Positions 7,407 to 16,329 of a stretch of 20,531 nt of DNA are shown here, in pieces (position 1 is the stretch's first letter; each line of letters begins with the position of its first letter). Source of the stretch: Candidatus Heimdallarchaeota archaeon. Its GTDB lineage: Archaea; Asgardarchaeota; Heimdallarchaeia; Heimdallarchaeales; Kariarchaeaceae. The stretch covers positions 1 to 20,531 of the forward strand of contig JALUTL010000397.1 in assembly GCA_027016475.1 (NCBI GenBank). Reading direction: 5' to 3'. The translations under genes and the position numbers were made by a program. Under the pieces are notes generated by a model, which saw only the letters and a program-made list of their open reading frames with translations, was not told the origin of the DNA and made no database searches.

Positions 7407-9068
7407 CTATGAATTAATGAACAAAGTGGGAAGAGGTCGTAGCTTCAGGTTTCCCTTTTTGAACTGATAGGAAAATTTCGGATACGTTCCATACAACCCT
7501 GGGGCAAGGAGCCATTTTGCATTGGGGAAATTTTCCTGTAAAGCTTTTAAGAAACCATTAACCTGTTTTGGTGGCAGTCCTAAAAATGCAATCGCCATTC
7601 GTTCTCCAGTAATGAGGTTTTCTCCACGATAGATGATGGAATATGGTTGACGAGAAAAATATGATTTGGTAAGTGTCTGTTCCTGTTTTGAATTTGCAAT
7701 TGGCACAATTGCAAAAAGCGGTGTCAAAGAATAGTGCATGACCATGACATAGCGAAGATATACCGTTTTTGTTTCTTCCAGCTCTTTCATTATGCTATAG
7801 ACATAATTTCTGCTCTTCTGGAAGGAGTAGGCAATTTTGGATTTTTTGTAAGGACCTTTCATCATCTCAAAAGCAATTCTATAATGATCCTCAGTTACCG
7901 CTTCTAACGGAGTTCCACTTTCAATAATGTCAACCGCTTGACTGGAACTCTGAAGTGAACCCCAATCATTTGATATTGGATCATAGAGGGTTGGGGAAAA
8001 ATACATGTGATGCTGATCAACGCGAATCAGTAGAATATCGATTAAAAATTTTTGATTACAAGGGTCATTGATCTCTTTGTCGATCCACCTTTTTACCTTA
8101 TTGACATCATTATGGTAGAAAAAATTGATAATATGGGTGGTATACATTGAATTGATTTTTTGGTAGGATCGAAGAAGTGAAAACTTTTCCACAAATTCAA
8201 GGTTCTCTTGTGTCTTTGTGATCAATATAAGGTAGTAATTGTCCAATTTCAGGTTTTCAAGATTGTAGCACGATCGCAACGACAGAAAATTGCTACCTCC
8301 AAGCCTTGTCAAGTATTTTGTTACAGTTGATGTTGAATACTCTCCTTCCATCCTCAAATCTTTAGGATGAATCTTCTTGCTGGCAATGGCTTTTCCAAAA
8401 AATTGAATTTCCTTGTTGGAAAGGCTAGAATAGTCATTGTTAAGTGGTCTAAAAAATGAAAAGAAGATAAATCTGTCATTCAGACCTGTAGTTCTTTGAA
8501 TTTGGACTGTTTTGAACAAATAATCCAAGAGAATTGTAAGATATTCTCGTTTGTCATATGTTCTTAATGCTTGCAAGAGATATGTCTTAATCTTAGGTTG
8601 AAATGTAAGAGACAAATCAACAGCATCATCTATTTTATTTGCAAAAATATCATTTGCAAGAGGTTCATCACTTTTTTGCATAATGCAATATATCGTTAGA
8701 AATGCAAGCAATTGAGCAATTTTCAAGTTTTTAGTTACTAAATTCCAAAAAACATACGTATTAAGTGCATATAAAGATGCAATATTTCGGAATTGAGGGG
8801 GATTTATCAGCTCTTTCTCTATTTCAATTGTAATACTTGCTTTACTTTTACGTGGTACCCCTATGTTTAAACTGCTTAAATATTGGATGTCGTGGATTTT
8901 TGAAATAAAGGTATAGCCAATTTCCGATTCACCCAATACTGTCGCTTTTCTTAGAAATTCATTTCCTTTTCCAATAAAGCTATGGGGAGTCATATCATGC
9001 AATTGTGAGAGAATCATCAAATTGAAACTGATCAATTCATTCCGCATCGCTTCATAATATGGTGGCAT
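7407..9068 (-). CDS. Unknown protein, probable two-HTH DNA-binding regulator
   Basis: I do not recognise the family. From ATG 9068 the product is 553 aa and begins MPPYYEAMRNE. A TATA-like box at 9092-9099, about 28 bases before it, supports this start over an in-frame start at 9233. The N-terminal half is helical and undefined. Two similar units follow. The first is an HTH-like stretch (GEYSTSTVTKYLTRLGG) followed by a strand-rich segment with YYLILITKTQENLEFVEKF. The second HTH (KSKIAYSFQKSRNYVYSIMK) is followed by ERMAIAFLGLPPKQVNGFL. Each resembles the winged-helix plus small ligand-binding domain layout of Lrp/AsnC-type regulators, which is inference from pattern only. It is divergent from cas6, sharing a 171-base promoter region, and could regulate that operon. 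Confidence 0.6.
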   Translation of the reverse strand: MPPYYEAMRNELISFNLMILSQLHDMTPHSFIGKGNEFLRKATVLGESEIGYTFISKIHDIQYLSSLNIGVPRKSKASITIEIEKELINPPQFRNIASLYALNTYVFWNLVTKNLKIAQLLAFLTIYCIMQKSDEPLANDIFANKIDDAVDLSLTFQPKIKTYLLQALRTYDKREYLTILLDYLFKTVQIQRTTGLNDRFIFFSFFRPLNNDYSSLSNKEIQFFGKAIASKKIHPKDLRMEGEYSTSTVTKYLTRLGGSNFLSLRSCYNLENLKLDNYYLILITKTQENLEFVEKFSLLRSYQKINSMYTTHIINFFYHNDVNKVKRWIDKEINDPCNQKFLIDILLIRVDQHHMYFSPTLYDPISNDWGSLQSSSQAVDIIESGTPLEAVTEDHYRIAFEMMKGPYKKSKIAYSFQKSRNYVYSIMKELEETKTVYLRYVMVMHYSLTPLFAIVPIANSKQEQTLTKSYFSRQPYSIIYRGENLITGERMAIAFLGLPPKQVNGFLKALQENFPNAKWLLAPGLYGTYPKFSYQFKKGNLKLRPLPTLFINS

Positions 9069-9091
9069 TTGATACTTAATTCCAAAAATGG

Positions 9092-9099
9092 TTATAAAA
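9092..9099 (-). promoter_or_regulatory. TATA box for the 553-aa unknown gene
   Basis: The minus strand reads TTTTTATAAC, centred about 28 bases before ATG 9068. It supports a leaderless transcript and the shorter protein. Confidence 0.5.
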
Positions 9100-9207
9100 A
9101 ATATTATTTCCGTATCACATTTTGCTACTGTTTTGAAATTACAATTGATGGTTGCCCAAATTTTTGATTTTTTTTCTTTCTTGAACTTAAAATTTTGTTT
9201 GACGACA

Positions 9208-9216
9208 GATTTAATC
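9208..9216 (+). promoter_or_regulatory. TATA-like box for the cas6-led type I-B operon
   Basis: ATTTAAT at 9209-9215, centred about 28 bases before GTG 9240. It faces away from the TATA box of the neighbouring unknown gene, giving a divergent promoter pair within 9069-9239. Confidence 0.4.
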
Positions 9217-9239
9217 AAACAGAGTGCTATCATATTTTA

Positions 9240-9946
9240 GTGAGAGCTCAGTTCTTATTCCGGTCTCTTGAAGAATCTCCAAACAAAAGGAGACCAAACA
9301 AGCATGCCATTCAGGGACTAATATACAACTCTCTGCAAAAAACAGAGTTCTCTACTCTTCATGATGAATATCGCTCGAAAAACTTTTGCTTTTCCGATTG
9401 GTTCAATTTAAAAAATAACTACTCAACCTTTCACATTTCAAGTCCTGATGAGAAATTGATTAAGACCATATTCAATTTTTTCAAGTCAAAAAACATCCAA
9501 TTTTTGGATTATGAATTGACAGGCGTAGAGATATATGACATCAAACCTACAAGAATAATTAGAACTGGAAGTCCGATTGTTCTGGTTGAAGATGTCGCTT
9601 GTAATAAGTATCATTCATTTCGAAGAAAATCTATTGGCTTGCTTCAGTTCAATGATGAACTAAAACAACGTGCACTTAAAAGATACCGTGCTTTCACTGG
9701 AGAAATGGACTTCAACTTCGAAGCACCTCTTTTTGAGGAATTGGTATTGAGACGAGAAGTCCCAGTACCAATCAAGAAGGGGGGTAGTGAGTTTTTAATA
9801 ATTGGAAGCACGTGGGACAAACCGGTACTGTACCCAGACCCCTATTAAAAAAATTTCATAGATGGCTTCTGGATGATGGGCTCGGACAGAAGCGATCTTT
9901 GGGGTTTGGGTTTGTCCAACCTTATAAGTTAAAGCATAGTGGGTGA
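9240..9946 (+). pseudogene. cas6: Cas6 crRNA endoribonuclease, frameshifted near the C-terminus
   Basis: Cas6 cuts CRISPR precursor RNA within each repeat and commonly serves both type I-B and III-B complexes. The N-terminal ferredoxin-like part shows NKHAIQGLIYNSL and STLHDEYRSKNFCFSDWF. GSPIVLVEDVA and VPVPIKKGGSEFLIIGSTW follow. The open frame stops at TAA 9846-9848, but the family's glycine-rich end (DDGLGQKRSLGFGFVQPYK) continues in the next frame to TGA 9944-9946. One base missing in the C-run 9839-9842 explains this: a fifth C restores PDPLLKKFHRWLLDDGLG. GTG 9240 is preferred over TTG 9195 because of the TATA spacing and because family members begin near this strand. The glycine-rich loop contributes to RNA binding, so the truncated product would probably be inactive. 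Confidence 0.85.
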
Positions 9947-11387
9947 AATAAATGCTGGAATCTGCCTACATGATCGGAAAATATCGTTCCGAAACAAAAG
10001 GTATCCCAAAAGAGAGTGCCCTGACTGAAGATCCTGGGTCAAAATACTTAGCAATTATTGGTTCACAACAGAAAATGGAAAGATAAAATCATCTGATTTG
10101 GAAATCACGGAGTATGGTTCCTATAAACATGCTTCTGTTTATCCTTACAGGCGTCCCCCCTCACAGGGGCCAGGAGTCGCGCCTGCTGCCATTTTAAATA
10201 AGAAATCCCCAAAAAAGACAATTGACGGAAAAATCCGGCAATGGTTCAGAAAGTACAAAGATATGGATCAAGTATATACTGATCTGTTTGATGACGTTGC
10301 TAACTTTATTGAAGAAAACATTGATGCAATAGACAACAAGGTTGCAAATAGTATTCAGGAGTTTAAACGCAAGGAATCGTTTTTATTGACTGTTGATTTT
10401 CGTGATTCCAAAATTAGTCAAGATTTCAGAAATTTCGTGAAAAACGGATTCTATGCAAATGTAAACGAGAAGTACCATACACGATATGGGGTCACGAGTT
10501 TAGGAAATGGAGAATGCTTTCATTGTGGCAAGAGTAAAGAAGTACTGGCATTTACAAGCCCGTTTCAATTCTATACTCATGACAAAGTTACTTATGCCCC
10601 AGGATTTGACAGACGCTATGTATGGAAACAATATCCTGTGTGCATGGATTGTGCTCTAATTGTGGAATTGGGTGCGGCGTTCATCCGAGACCAATTTAGC
10701 TATTTGTTCAATGGTATTCCTTATCTTTTGTTTCCAAAATTCATCAATGTAAGAGGAATGTCAGAGACTCTTGATGAACTAATCAATGCCTATGAAAACA
10801 GAAAGAAAACTTTGGCCAAGGGGAGTAAAATAAACAAGTAACTCTATCAAATACCTTGACAAACGATGAAAATGAAATATTGGAGATAATATCTGAAGCG
10901 GAGAATTATTTGGCTCTTACACTCTTGTTTTTTCAACTGAATAATTCTCAGTTTGAAATATTGACAATCATACAGGATGTTCTCCCCTCACGTGTTGTAC
11001 AACTTTTTGAAGCTAAAAGAAAAGTAGAACAGATCGAGTTCCTAAACGAATGGTGGTGTAGCTTACCAATTGGAAAGGAATCCCAGTTTGTTTTCAACTT
11101 TTCCAAAGTGCGAGACATCTTTCCTAAGGGATACCCAAATGAAGAAAGCAAAAATAATGATGTTTATAGACAATCATTTCTCGAAATGGTTTCTCATGCA
11201 TTTAAAGGAAATAAAATTGATTTGAAATCGATTCTTCACCCTGCTGTCGCTCAAATGAGATACCTTTTTGCAAACAGATCGGAAAAGAAAAAAACACTTC
11301 AATTGAATTGGAACTGATTCTTTGGACATTTATTCACACTGTGTACTCAGTTCTACAATTCTATTCAATCATAGGTTCATTGAACCT

Positions 11388-11394
11388 AGGAGGG
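11388..11394 (+). promoter_or_regulatory. Internal ribosome binding site within cas8b
   Basis: AGGAGGG, followed by six A and then ATG 11401 in the cas8b frame. It is among the strongest Shine-Dalgarno matches in the window and lies deep inside a coding region, where no ribosome site is needed unless a separate product is made. Confidence 0.75.
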
Positions 11395-11400
11395 AAAAAA

Positions 11401-11856
11401 ATGGAAACCCAATCAGATGTAGAAATTAGAAACCTTAATCTGGAAAAATCATTTTTAGCACACAAAGTGCTAGATGTGTTCGACCAAAATCCGTATTTTG
11501 ACAACTCTTACCAGAAAGCAGTATTTATCCTTGGTATTTTGGTTAGAATGGTCACCAAAAAGCAATATGAGAGTGGCCTGAAAAATATGCCATTCTATGA
11601 AAAGCTAGATGGTTTACGACTTAACCCGAGAAGTATCCAAAAAATTTTTCCTGATGCAATTGCCAAACTCATAGAATACAAGGCAAATAAGCTTGAAGCC
11701 CCGGCTTTAGAGACATTAGCATCGAGATACTTCATGCAAACTTCTTCATATCCTTCAAATGAAGAAATTTCTTTTACTTTTGCCATGGGGCTTTCCTATG
11801 GAAATGCCATTTGGACAGGATACAAGAAAATAATTGACAAGGAGGAAGACGAATGA
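11401..11856 (+). CDS. cas11b: Cas11b, small subunit translated from inside cas8b
   Basis: 151 codons in the cas8b frame, starting METQSDVEIRN behind the internal AGGAGGG. Independent translation of a small Cas11 subunit from the 3' end of cas8 is established for types I-B, I-C and I-D; it stacks along the Cascade belly. The product is all-helical by composition (KAVFILGILVRMVTKKQYES, then FAMGLSYGNAIWTGYKK), and the length suits a small subunit. This segment lies after the last cas8b frameshift and is undamaged. Its stop overlaps the cas7 start as ATGA. That the start is used is inferred from the ribosome site and the known precedent. Confidence 0.72.
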   Translation: METQSDVEIRNLNLEKSFLAHKVLDVFDQNPYFDNSYQKAVFILGILVRMVTKKQYESGLKNMPFYEKLDGLRLNPRSIQKIFPDAIAKLIEYKANKLEAPALETLASRYFMQTSSYPSNEEISFTFAMGLSYGNAIWTGYKKIIDKEEDE

Positions 11857-12833
11857 CAACGCTCAATGAAAACAGACAAGAGATATTGTTCATTTATGAT
11901 GCATCATACTGCAATCCTAATGGAGACCCTGCAGATGAAAACAAACCCCGATTTGATTCTGAATCTCAAGTCAATTTAGTTTCAGACGTACGGCTCAAGA
12001 GAACTGTCCGTGATTACTTGAGGGAAATTAAGAATCTAGAAATTTTTGTCCATGCTCCACCAGATGAAATGGGAAATGTTCCAGATGCAAAAGAACGTGC
12101 CCGACAATTTACTTCAGAAATGACTGATCCCGAACTTACCAAAGAAAATTTGGGAGAATTAGACACCATAATTTTAAAACGATGCATTGATAGGCTATTT
12201 GGAGCAACTATCCCTGTTGAACTTAAAGGAAAGAAAAATGATTCAATTGTGCATACCGGTCCAGTGCAATTCAAAATTGGACAATCGCTTCATAAGGTTG
12301 CCATTGAACGAATCAAAGGAACCGGTGCCTTTGCGTCAAAAAGTGAAGCCTCTTAACAAACATTTCGAATAGAATATATCGTTCCCTATTCCACTATTGT
12401 ATTTTACGGCGTTGTTAATGAACATAGGGGCAAAGAGGTTCAGCTTTCTCAAGAAGATCTGAATCTATTATACGAAGGGATGTGGAACGGAATCAAGCAC
12501 ATGACAACAAGGTCAAAAATCGGACAAGTCCCACGCTTTCTTTTGGTGATTAGCTATAAACAAGGAAACTTTCAAATTTCGGATCTCGATCGCCAAATCA
12601 AATTGGAAAGTGAAATGGACGACCTTGCTATCCGCTCTGTAAATGATTATACAATTAATCTTGATAACTTACTTGGCAAGTTGAAGAAACATAAAAATCG
12701 GATAGAAGAGCTCAATTTGGTGGTTGATGATGACATTCGCTTCACGGCCAATCAGGCTGTGTATGTCGGAGCCGAAATAGTTGATGCATTTAAACAACTT
12801 GGTGTTTCTGTGAATATTCAAGACTATTACTAA
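11853..12833 (+). pseudogene. cas7: Cas7 (Csh2 type), type I-B backbone, in-frame stop codon
   Basis: Backbone subunit that coats the crRNA spacer in type I-B Cascade. ATG 11853 overlaps the cas8b TGA and follows GGAGG at 11841-11845. The N-terminal block ILFIYDASYCNPNGDPADEN and NLVSDVRLKRTVRDYL are typical. CIDRLFGATIP, TGPVQFKIGQSLH and KGTGAFAS follow. A TAA at 12354-12356 (codon 168) interrupts the frame. The same frame then continues without a shift as QTFRIEYIVPYSTIVFYGVV and TRSKIGQVPRFLLV, ending IQDYY at TAA 12831-12833. This is therefore a nonsense substitution, not an indel; read through, the length would be 326 aa, near normal. The downstream part has no obvious restart near the stop. 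Confidence 0.92.
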
Positions 12834-12845
12834 AGGTGCATTCCA

Positions 12846-13583
12846 ATGAAACTCCTGAAATTTACCTTACGTGGCGATTTTGGTCATTTCGGAGTAAGAT
12901 ATACTACATCATCCAAAGCCACTCATTTTGTACCTCTGCGCCATACACTGGCTGGTATTTTAGGAGCCATTTTGGGAATCCAAAGAGACCAACTATCGAC
13001 AGTGTTTGCACCTTCTGTCTGCAAAATAGGCCTTGAACCAGTAAGTCACTTACGGTATTTCAGATTTCCATTGAAACAGATTCTTCTGAAATCAAGTTCA
13101 TTCAGTTCAAGTATGAACCCTGCTCAGAGATCAATAATTCCGTTTCAAATGCTTAGAAACCCCGAATATGTAATCTATTTTAATCATTATGATGAAAGAA
13201 TCCAATCTAAAATGAAGAGTATGTTGGAAAATCATGAGTGCCATTATCCTCCTGCATTAGGATTGGCGCAATTGCTGGCAGATTTTGAATTCATTGATGA
13301 AGTTGATGCAACACCTGTAAACCCTTATATTGGCTTTCAGGTCAAAACGCGAAGTGTTGCCCCGGCCCAAGGGTTCAATGTGTATCCAGGAGCTACAAAT
13401 CACATAGCAATTGAACGATTTGCCCATCATTTGGATGAGGCAAGAGTTTCTCAAAGATTTCACACAGTTGTGCTAGATGTAAAAGGTCAGGTAATAGAAG
13501 GACAAATTGAGGAAAATTTTCCAGAGTTTGTTACATTGGTTATGGTAAATGATCAACCAGACCATTATGTATTCCTATGGTGA
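12846..13583 (+). CDS. cas5: Cas5 (Cas5h/Cas5b), type I-B Cascade subunit
   Basis: Intact 245-aa protein. In Cascade, Cas5 caps the crRNA 5' handle and contacts the large subunit. The N-terminal RAMP strand LKFTLRGDFGHFGVRY is followed by LRHTLAGILGAILGIQRDQL. MLRNPEYVIYFNHY and HYPPALGLAQLLADFEF are family-typical. The ATG follows AGGTG (12834-12838) at a normal distance, 12 bases after the cas7 stop. It is the only full-length gene of the I-B effector set without a lesion. The gene is recognised with high confidence. Confidence 0.93.
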   Translation: MKLLKFTLRGDFGHFGVRYTTSSKATHFVPLRHTLAGILGAILGIQRDQLSTVFAPSVCKIGLEPVSHLRYFRFPLKQILLKSSSFSSSMNPAQRSIIPFQMLRNPEYVIYFNHYDERIQSKMKSMLENHECHYPPALGLAQLLADFEFIDEVDATPVNPYIGFQVKTRSVAPAQGFNVYPGATNHIAIERFAHHLDEARVSQRFHTVVLDVKGQVIEGQIEENFPEFVTLVMVNDQPDHYVFLW

Positions 13584-13591
13584 TTAATAGC

Positions 13592-16121
13592 ATGGAGGAT
13601 GTTTATCCCATTCCGGAAATACTTTCTCATCCTGATGTTCCACTTTCACGCCATCTATTCGAAACATCACAGAACATCAAAATTATACTTGAACATGTTT
13701 GTCTCCAATTATTTGAAGAAATTGCTGAACCGCATATCCTAAGGTCTGTTGCCCTCTTAAATGGTGCTTTGCATGACATTGGAAAAGCTACATCCTTTTT
13801 CCAAGAGTATATTCGCAACCCTAAAGGGAGGAAAAGAGACCCGAAAAAGCAACATGCTTCTCTTGGTTCAGTCTACATTTATTGGGGATTGATGCATGAT
13901 TCATTGGATAACTTCTGGAATGGGACAAAAAAGGATATCAGAAATGTGTTGGCACTCCTTGCAAGCATTGCAATAGCAAAACATCATGGAAACTTGGAAA
14001 ATCTTCGTGATGAAAAGAATCATTTGAGAAGCAGAATAAAGGAATTTAAAGATGAAACAAGCATTCTATGGCTACAGGTCAGCGATACATTGGGTATCAA
14101 GGAGAGGATGGATAAAATAATTGAATTTGCAATAAAGGATACTGGGGTCTCATTTCCTTCTTGGACTTGCTTTATTGATGAAATTACATATCAAGAAACA
14201 CTCGATGCTCTAGTCAAAAAGAGTCGAAAACTGAATAAAGCATTCCAAGGTATCGAAATGCTATGTGATAACAATGAAACACAAAAGACCAAAGATTTCA
14301 AGGTATTGCCCTATAGGATTACAATGCTCTTGCATTTTTGGTACAGCCTCTTGCAAGAAGCAGACAAGACTCATGCAATGAGGGCTGAAACGGTAAACAG
14401 AATTACTTGGGATTTATTGGAAAAAGTCCAACAAAAACATGGGGTGTGGTTTAAAAGCAAACAAAGTATAGAATTGGACAACTTTCGAAGCAAAATCTTC
14501 AAGGAATCAATCGACTATGCATCCACCATGGATTGTCTCTCCGTATTCATTCATTGGAAGCACCAACTGGTGGTGCCAAAACATTAACCAGCCTAGGATG
14601 GGCTTTATCTCTAAGATCCCGACTGTTGAATAAAACTGGAATACCTTACAGAATTATCTATATCCTTCCATTTACATCAATTGTAGACCAAACCTATGAG
14701 GTAATCTAGAATTTTCTCTTTGATGGCAAGCAAACTTCCTCCAACAACCTCCTCGTTCATCATCACACCGCCGATCTTAAGTACATACGAGAGGCAGAAG
14801 ATAATTCTGACATTGACCTCATCGAAGAAGAACCCAATGTCAGTCAATTCTATATTGAGGGATGGTCAAGTGAAATTATCGTGACAACATTCCATCAGTT
14901 TTTTCATTCAATCTTCACCCATGCAAAGAAGCCTTTACTCAAATATAGCAGACTTGCAAACTCAATTGTTGTAATGGATGAGATACAAGCATTCCCCCTT
15001 CGCTATTGGCATCTGTTTGAAACTTTCATGCCGATATTTTTTAGCACTCTGAAATCATATTTCCTTATGTCGTCAGCCACTTTCCCTGGATTTTTCAACA
15101 AAAGACCGGAACCAATTTCAGAAAGTGGCGTCAAATTGTTCAACCGAATGGCCAGATCAGAAATCTACTATGTGGAGAGAAACATAACACCTGATCAAAT
15201 TATTGATGAACTGATAGAAAACCATGGACTATTGGATATGGATTCAGTTCTTATTGTTTCCAACACAGTTGCATCTTCCCAAATAATCTACCAAAATGCA
15301 AAACAAAGGCTACAGGACGGATGGATGCATTACTATCTAAGTGCAGCCATCACCCCAAAAGACCGACAACACAGGATTCAAAAGATTAAACATTCACTTC
15401 TTGAAAGAAAGCACAAAATCATACTAGTGTCAACCCAAGTGATAGAGGCAGGTGTTGACCTATCTTTCCAATTTGGTTTCAGAGATATGGCCCCATGGAT
15501 TCCATCATTCAAACTGCGGGGAGAATCAATCGGCATGGCGAACATGGAAAAAGTAAACTTATTGTCGGAAACCTAGTCAATGAGAACGGAAGAAGGTTTT
15601 CCACAATGATTTACGACAAAATTCTTGTGGATATTACTTCAGATTTGCTTTCTGAACATTCAACAATTCCTGAAACTGATTTCAAGCGGATGGTTGAAAC
15701 ATATTTCAATTGGGCAAAAGAGAAAAAAAGTCAAGATGAAAGCAGACAAATCTCATCAATGGTTTGCCAAGCCAAATTTTTGGATCTGGGCACCACATTC
15801 AAGCTTATTGAGGAAAAATTTGCCTTTCCCCTTTTCATTCCACAAAATACCGAAGCGATTTCCCTACTTGAATCATACAAACAATTGGCAGAAACAAGGA
15901 AATCAAATTGGCAACAGGCAAGAAACGAATATGCCAAAATTAAATCACAAATGGCCATGTATATCATCAATGTTTCTGCACAAAAAATAGCAAGCGCATA
16001 TCACGACCTTGAAGAGGAAACATGGTTTTGGATACTTCCACCTGAACAGATAAACAACTATTATGATCCTAAAATCGGCTTCAACATCACATTGATGAAG
16101 GAGGAAGACCTAATATGGTGA
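13592..16121 (+). pseudogene. cas3: Cas3 HD nuclease-helicase, two frameshifts and one stop codon
   Basis: Cas3 unwinds and degrades DNA marked by Cascade. ATG 13592 is preferred over ATG 13577 because GGTGAT (13579-13584) sits just before it. The N-terminal HD domain has LLNGALHDIGKATSFFQEY (HD at 13772-13777), QHASLGSVYIYW and AIAKHHGNL. The frame then shifts between about 14543 and 14554 (one base lost). The helicase starts with APTGGAKT (14560-14583), where the usual final Gly of GxGKT is Ala. An in-frame TAG at 14707-14709 interrupts it. DEIQ (14977-14988), SSAT, and STQVIEAGVDLSF follow. A second lost base in the C-run 15491-15494 separates DMAP from MDSIIQTAGRINRHG (motif VI). A C-terminal domain ends at TGA 16119-16121. 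Repaired length would be about 843 aa. As written only the HD part is translated. Confidence 0.92.
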
Positions 16122-16216
16122 AAGGAGAGGGGAAAAGGATTGGAGGCCTTGCAATTCAGTACTATTTTGCCTGTAAGAGGGAGCTATGGCTGTACTTGCA
16201 CTATCTTGATCTCTAG
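16115..16216 (+). pseudogene. cas4: Cas4 N-terminal stub
   Basis: ATG 16115 overlaps the cas3 end by seven bases and follows GGAGG at 16101-16105. It encodes 33 residues, including IGGLAIQYYFACKRELWLYL, the characteristic first helix and cluster-binding cysteine of Cas4, a RecB-type nuclease used in spacer acquisition. The frame ends at TAG 16214-16216, and no further Cas4 sequence, nor cas1 or cas2, follows. About 130 or more residues are missing compared with family members. I infer a deletion that removed the adaptation genes and left this stub at the junction. The 113 bases after it, up to the methyltransferase gene, hold nothing I can identify. Confidence 0.8.
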
Positions 16217-16329
16217 AAACTTCCCTAATAATTCTATTTCTTCAATTTTATCAGAAAGTCTAAGAAGTACCTTTATGGTCTAAAAACTTGCCGAAATTGA
16301 AAGAAGTGTGCCAGTGCCAATTGGATCAC

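Larger units (their letters stand above)
9952..11856 (+). pseudogene. cas8b: Cas8b (Csh1 type), type I-B Cascade large subunit, three frameshifts
   Basis: Large subunit of the type I-B interference complex; it recognises the PAM beside target DNA. The start ATG 9952 follows GGTGA (9942-9946) and begins MLESAYMIGKY, typical of Csh1. The zinc pair CFHC (10515-10526) and CMDC (10641-10652) is present. Homology runs through three frames. Adding one base in each of three short runs (TT 10062-10063, A4 10827-10830, A7 11288-11294) gives one continuous frame of about 635 aa, a normal length. Each restored junction reads smoothly, for example IIGFTTENGKIKSSD and KGSKNKQVTLSNTL. As written, translation stops after 43 codons. 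Either decay or consensus errors in homopolymers could cause this. The last 151 codons also form an independent small-subunit reading frame. Confidence 0.88.

Noticed and set aside
9069..9233. 55-residue N-terminal extension of the 553-aa protein
   Set aside because: The extension is lysine-rich and low in complexity, covers the promoter region shared with cas6, and the TATA box at 9092-9099 lies inside it.
9839..15494. Programmed ribosomal frameshifting in cas6, cas8b and cas3
   Set aside because: Six sites without a shared slippery sequence or stimulating structure, next to plain stop codons in cas7 and cas3, fit decay or sequencing error better.
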